Source of the DNA: Talpa occidentalis
Lineage: Eukaryota; Chordata; Mammalia; Eulipotyphla; Talpidae
Length of the DNA: 64,000 nt
Reading direction: 5' to 3'
Assembly (NCBI RefSeq): GCF_014898055.3
Contig: NW_023601433.1
Span: 68,148,767-68,212,766, forward strand
Part shown: one piece after another, positions 59,700 through 64,000 of the stretch
Numbering within the stretch: the stretch's first letter is position 1
How the letters are laid out: every line of letters starts with the position of its first letter
Made by a program: the position numbers and the translations under genes
Notes under the pieces: model-generated
Database searches by the model: none
What the model saw: only the letters and a program-made list of their open reading frames with translations
Told to the model about the DNA's origin: nothing

Positions 59700-59960
59700 T
59701 TACTCATTTACCCCAGGTAGTTTATTTGTTTAGCAAATTTTCATTGAACCAGTCTTGAAAACTTAGACTCATCGTCAATTGCCTCTCATCATTATTTCAC
59801 ATAAACCTCTTTACCAGGTCCTACCTACCTTTGCAAACAGTTGTGCTCAAATACCATCTCTTTCAAATTAATCCATCCACCTATGTGGTTCCATATCACT
59901 TTATTCCCTAACAGCTCTGTTATTTTTAACTGTACATTAATAATGCAAGACAATGGACTT
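59700..59960 (+). mobile_element. L2 LINE fragment
   Basis: TTGTGCTCAAATACCATCTC and TTCCATATCACTTTATTCCC follow L2 order; diverged. Confidence 0.4.
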
Positions 59961-60214
59961 GATGTGAATGCTTAAAAACTGAATTTAGTGATGATAAAGT
60001 ACTGAATGACTCTTTAGGAAGGGGAAATGGATACCTGTGGGTGCTGCCTTGTAAGGTGTCATATAGTATGGCAGTGTCCTCTCTATAAGGGGAGCCCAGT
60101 ATAGTATAGTACGTGGTGTCCTCCCTCTAGGGAGCAGACAGGGGCACACGCATGGAGATGAAAATTCACATGATATTTTCAGATAGTAATCAGGAAACTT
60201 GTAGTTTTTAAAAG

Positions 60215-60720
60215 TCAGAATTTTTTCCAGTTTTATTAAATACAATTGACATACAACATTGTAAAAGTTTAAGGTGTACAATGTGATTTGATGCACAAGT
60301 ATATTGTATAGTGATTACCACAATAAGGTTAATTAATGCCTCTACCCACTCACACAGTTAACATTCCTGTGTGTGTATGTGTTTGTGTGTTTGTAACTTT
60401 TTAAAAAAAGATTTGTTTGTTTATGCATACAAGAACTGGGTTGTAGGCCAGAGGTGGGGCGGGGGAGTGAGAGGATTCATCAGGGACTGAGTGGGGAGCA
60501 GAACAGGTGGATCTACTGAAATACACAGCCAAGGGGAGCAGTGGGCGAGTCAGGAGAGGTCTGCTGTGCCATATGGGTAAGCTCCCTGGCTGGGGATCAA
60601 ACTCATGGTGCTGTGACTTAATCCCTTGCGCCACCAGGGAGGCCCTGTGTTGGTAACTTTTAAAATCTACCCTCACTATATCAGCTTTTAAGTGTATAAT
60701 ACAGTATGTTAAGGGACAGA
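60215..60720 (+). mobile_element. L1 3' UTR fragment, split by a SINE
   Basis: TTTATTAAATACAATTGACA, AAGGTGTACAATGTGATTTG and GTGATTACCACAATAAGG are typical of an older mammalian L1 3' UTR. The sequence resumes after the SINE at 60402-60645. Confidence 0.7.
60402..60645 (-). mobile_element. tRNA-derived SINE, older subtype, inserted in L1
   Basis: AAAAAAGATTTGTTTGTTTA to TTGCGCCACCAGGGAGGCCC. Flanked by TGTGTTTGTAACTTTT / TGTGTTGGTAACTTTT (60386-60401, 60646-60661). A deletion removes part of the B-box side. Confidence 0.93.
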
Positions 60721-60949
60721 ATTTTTAGTGCTTTACTTTGCTTTGAATTGCATTTAACTTAATGTTGTTCATGGATAGACATTAAATAATTTTGTCAATG
60801 ACTTTTCACAACAGCTTTGTACTCTGTATTGGATTGTATAATGCAGGAGTACTAGAGTCACAGAAATGACCTTAGAAAGTACTTAAACTAGTTCTTAAGT
60901 TATATACATAAGACTTCTGAGATCTAGTGAAATTGAAATGTCTTTAGTT

Positions 60950-61075
60950 GTTGGGAGACAATAAACTCTTTGACTGCAGGGTCTATATTGTAGTCATTCT
61001 TTATTATCCCAATGAACCTAACATACTTCCTTTCCCATAGCATCTATGGCAAATTTTTGGTGAATAGTGGAAAGG
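60950..61075 (+). mobile_element. L2 3' terminal fragment
   Basis: ACAATAAACTCTTTGACTGC, AGGGTCTATATTGTAG, TTTTTGGTGAATAGTGG follow the L2 end; diverged. Confidence 0.4.
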
Positions 61076-61079
61076 AAAT

Positions 61080-62900
61080 TTGTGTCTCTCACAAAAAAGT
61101 TATACATAAAGATTCCACATCCAGGAAACGTTTGTGTAGGGTTCAATGCAGAAATACTTTTAGGTTAGATTAATGTGACATTTAAACTTGAGGATTCAAT
61201 ATACGTGGTTTTGCAACCTAGTAATTTAATCAGTTTTCCTTTGGAGTTTGTGTGATAATGAAATAATGAATATGTCCTTAATTGAGCATCTAGCTTATTC
61301 AGGCTGCATCTATTCTGAGAATTGAAGAACGCAACCACCAGCATTCAACAAGTCTTTTATTTAAGTGAGCTTCCTTTATTGAAATTTTTTTTTGTTTCTG
61401 TATCAGAAAAATACATTTTTGATGATAAACAGGACTAGAGAAAGAATGAGGAAGTTCTATATTGGGATGGGCATAGGTCATGTCAGGCAAGAAGGACACA
61501 GCATTTGGCCTGTTGGGCAGTTCATTCAGATGTCAAGGCCATCACAACTGCAAGGAACTCTCAGCAGCCAAGTTCAGTAAGAAGGAAGGAAATGTTGGGA
61601 AGATTGAAAAATTTCTGATACTGCTCAGTGCCTGTTTATTGTTATTGTTGCTTTTTTACTATTCTTTTACGGTAATCAACTTATTTGCAATCCTTGAAAA
61701 GTATGGTCAAAGTATTTTGCTGGCTAAGGTATGTAACACCAGGAATGGATATTAAAGTAGGATAGATGCTCTGATTTTTAAATTTTATTATCCTTTCATA
61801 AAAAATACTTCAACTGAATTGTTCCCATTAGTCTTCTTTGAGAAGAGGGATTCAGTAACTTCCATGATTTTGCTGATGGAAACTCTTATGATTTTTATTG
61901 CTTTGAGATTAGAACAAGAAGTAGGACAATTCTACTCAATTTTCTGTAGTGTCATCCAGAACCTTCCCATTCAAAATAGCAGCATTTTGGAAGACCATAC
62001 TGTAAGTACATATACAGTCAAAACCAGGAGAAATGCAAAAATTGGGATCCAAGAGTTGTGATAATGTGAGTTATTTTGGGGAGGGAAGTTGTTGACAACA
62101 TGTGTGCAGTTTGCCATTTAGGTTTTCTGAGGCTCACTGTGTGTGTCTGAACCCTTCCTGGACTGTCTATGGTTTGGCAACCGCTGGTTGGAGTTGTCCA
62201 CCCAATTGAAGTAGTGACTGTGATTCTTCTGGCTCCCACAGTTGGCTGGGACTTCCAGGACAGTGGCAGCAATTCCAGGAATCTACCAGTTAGTTGGCAG
62301 CTATTTTATTAACCTGACTTGGGGAGGTTGACCTGGGAAAAGACTGGATATAAAGGAACCAACATATAGGGTGACCATTTCCCAACCTGCCTTGCCTTCC
62401 CCCCACTCTCCAAGCAGAGGATGAGAACTCGAGTAGCTCTTGGAAGATAGGAAACTTTGTGGAGGAAGGAATCAACCCCCAACGGCGTTATATCCTCATT
62501 ATTTGTATCTTCATAATAGAAATATATAAATTTCCAACATTGGAAGAATAATTAAGTGAATTACTAGATCCGTATGGCAGGCTGTAATGCAACCAATATA
62601 TATGACATAAAAGCATGGTATTTCAGTGAAAAAATAGGATACAAAGTTGTATATAAGTGTGATTTTAATATTATAAAAGTAAAATATGTGTGTGTATAAA
62701 TGACTAAAAGAAAATATATCATACTATTTAACAGTAATCTATAAAGGGTGTAGTTTGCTTTATGGGTTTTAAAAGCATGATTCTGCATTTTTATTACTTT
62801 TATAGTAGGTAATTTAAAAAATACAGCCATCTTCCCTGGTTAAGTAAATAATATAGTGATACATTAAACACACTTGCGGAATTCCAATGAAAGAATAACC
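61080..62900. other. 5' flanking unique sequence
   Basis: No gene or strong transposon recognised. Confidence 0.4.
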
Positions 62901-62904
62901 TTTT

Positions 62905-63400
62905 AAGTTACATGCTAGGTACTGCATATGATTTCTTTACTCACAGGATTTACAGTCTGAGAGGGTACAGAGAGCCTAGCATGTAAAAAGATAATCCTAT
63001 AATTATGGTTTGTGATTAGGGTTCTGAAGGTAATATATCCAGCACAGTAATAGAAAATTTGCAGTGTATCAAGAAAACCTCTCCAAGAGATACATAAGCC
63101 TGAAGAAGAGACGCAGTCAGCCATCAATAGGTGAAAGAGTGGCAGCAACAGAGGAGTGATCAGTGAGAGTCTGTAACCCAAAGGAGACTTGCCTTGCCAA
63201 GGCAGGCAGGGTCTGGTCATTGAGAAGCCCTTAGGAAACTGAAGATTTCTTTATAGAAAGATCTCACATGGCTCCTGCGTGGTAAAAAGATGTCAAAGTT
63301 GGAAGCCAGACTTACAGGAATCTAGGAAAGAGATAATGGTGGCTTGGACTAAAGTCTTAAAGATAAGGAAAAGCAAATGGTCATCTACAAGGGGAAGTGG
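62905..63400 (-). mobile_element. L2 LINE fragment
   Basis: Reverse L2 features: AAAACCTCTCCAAGAGATAC, CATAAGCCTGAAGAAGAG and, most clearly, GAGATAATGGTGGCTTGGAC with TAAAGTC following. Confidence 0.5.
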
Positions 63401-63499
63401 AGTTTTAATTGTGTGTGGGAGTGGAGAAAGCATAAACTTGGTCTTGCTGCTATAGGGATGCATAGTGGAAAATCTCAGTCACTCCTCATTTGTAGTTTT

Positions 63500-63769
63500 T
63501 TTTTGTTAAAGATTTATTTCTTTATACATACAAGAACTGGGGTACAGGCCAGAAAGTGTGGTGGGTGAGAAGATTCACCAGAGATAGAGTGGGGAACAGA
63601 ACAGGCTGATTGACTGAAATACACTGCTGAGGGGAGCAGCGGGCATGACAGGAGAGGTCTGCTGCGCCATGTGGGTAGCTCCCTGGCCTGCCGGGAATCG
63701 AACTCGTGCTGCAATGGCTGTGGATAGCGTCATAGGTTTTGTCTTAACCCCTTGCGCCACCAGGGAGGC
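63500..63769 (-). mobile_element. tRNA-derived SINE, older subtype, well preserved
   Basis: AAAGATTTATTTCTTTATAC to CTTGCGCCACCAGGGAGGC. Flanked by CCTCATTTGTAGTTTT / CCTCATTTGTACTTTT (63484-63499, 63770-63785). Confidence 0.94.
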
Positions 63770-64000
63770 CCTCATTTGTACTTTTAACTTGCCTGAAATC
63801 AAGGGGCACCCTGTGTTAAGTGTCTGCTTACATGAGAAGGCCCCTAAAGAGAAGCCCCACCTAAAGTTGCTTTAGTGGAGGTATAATAAATTCTAAAATA
63901 TAGCTTATGCTGTACTAAAGAAAACTAGAGAAATAATTGATGTGTATATTTGAAATGCATCCAAAGAAGTGCTACTTGAGATCAGCTTGAGGAATATAAT

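Overview
The window is vertebrate, and more exactly eutherian-mammal, nuclear DNA. It has no operon structure, no long open reading frames outside a CpG island, and it carries L1, L2, MIR and hAT/Charlie remnants. It also holds 22 copies of a tRNA-derived SINE that is not primate Alu, rodent B1/B2, carnivore CAN, ruminant, equine or vespertilionid VES as I know those families. A laurasiatherian such as a bat lineage is possible, but I cannot name the species from sequence alone.

The only protein-coding gene I can support is PIP4K2A (phosphatidylinositol 5-phosphate 4-kinase type 2 alpha), on the minus strand. Its first coding exon (58242-58385) encodes residues 1-48, starting [10 protein letters not shown], and ends at a clean GTAAGG splice donor. 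It sits in a CpG island of about 57.9-58.9 kb. Everything from 58241 down to 1 is therefore read as intron 1, or the part of it in this window; I saw no exon 2. From about 58.9 kb to 64 kb lies 5' flanking DNA.

The intron is ordinary repeat-rich mammalian DNA. By region: 1-9 kb has a palindrome, a hAT MITE, an L2 3' end and a MIR; 9-22 kb has L2/MIR pieces, an antisense L1 and six SINEs; 22-34 kb has microsatellites, a solo-LTR-like segment, an L1 3' end and SINEs; 34-41 kb is mostly unique DNA with MIRs; 41-55 kb is the SINE-rich part. That last part includes a tail-to-tail inverted SINE pair and a 2-kb patch (47.8-50.0 kb) with one inverted and one direct local duplication. It also includes three young SINEs sharing an unusual 3' tail. 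The 5' flank at 59-64 kb has L2 pieces, an L1 3' UTR and two older SINEs.

I found no new biological system. The best second looks are the SINE subfamily with a shared non-SINE tail, the duplicated block that preserves an empty SINE site, a very short SINE with intact target duplications, an unexplained coding-like block at 45.4-45.55 kb, and a plus-strand splice-donor-like site inside the PIP4K2A promoter.
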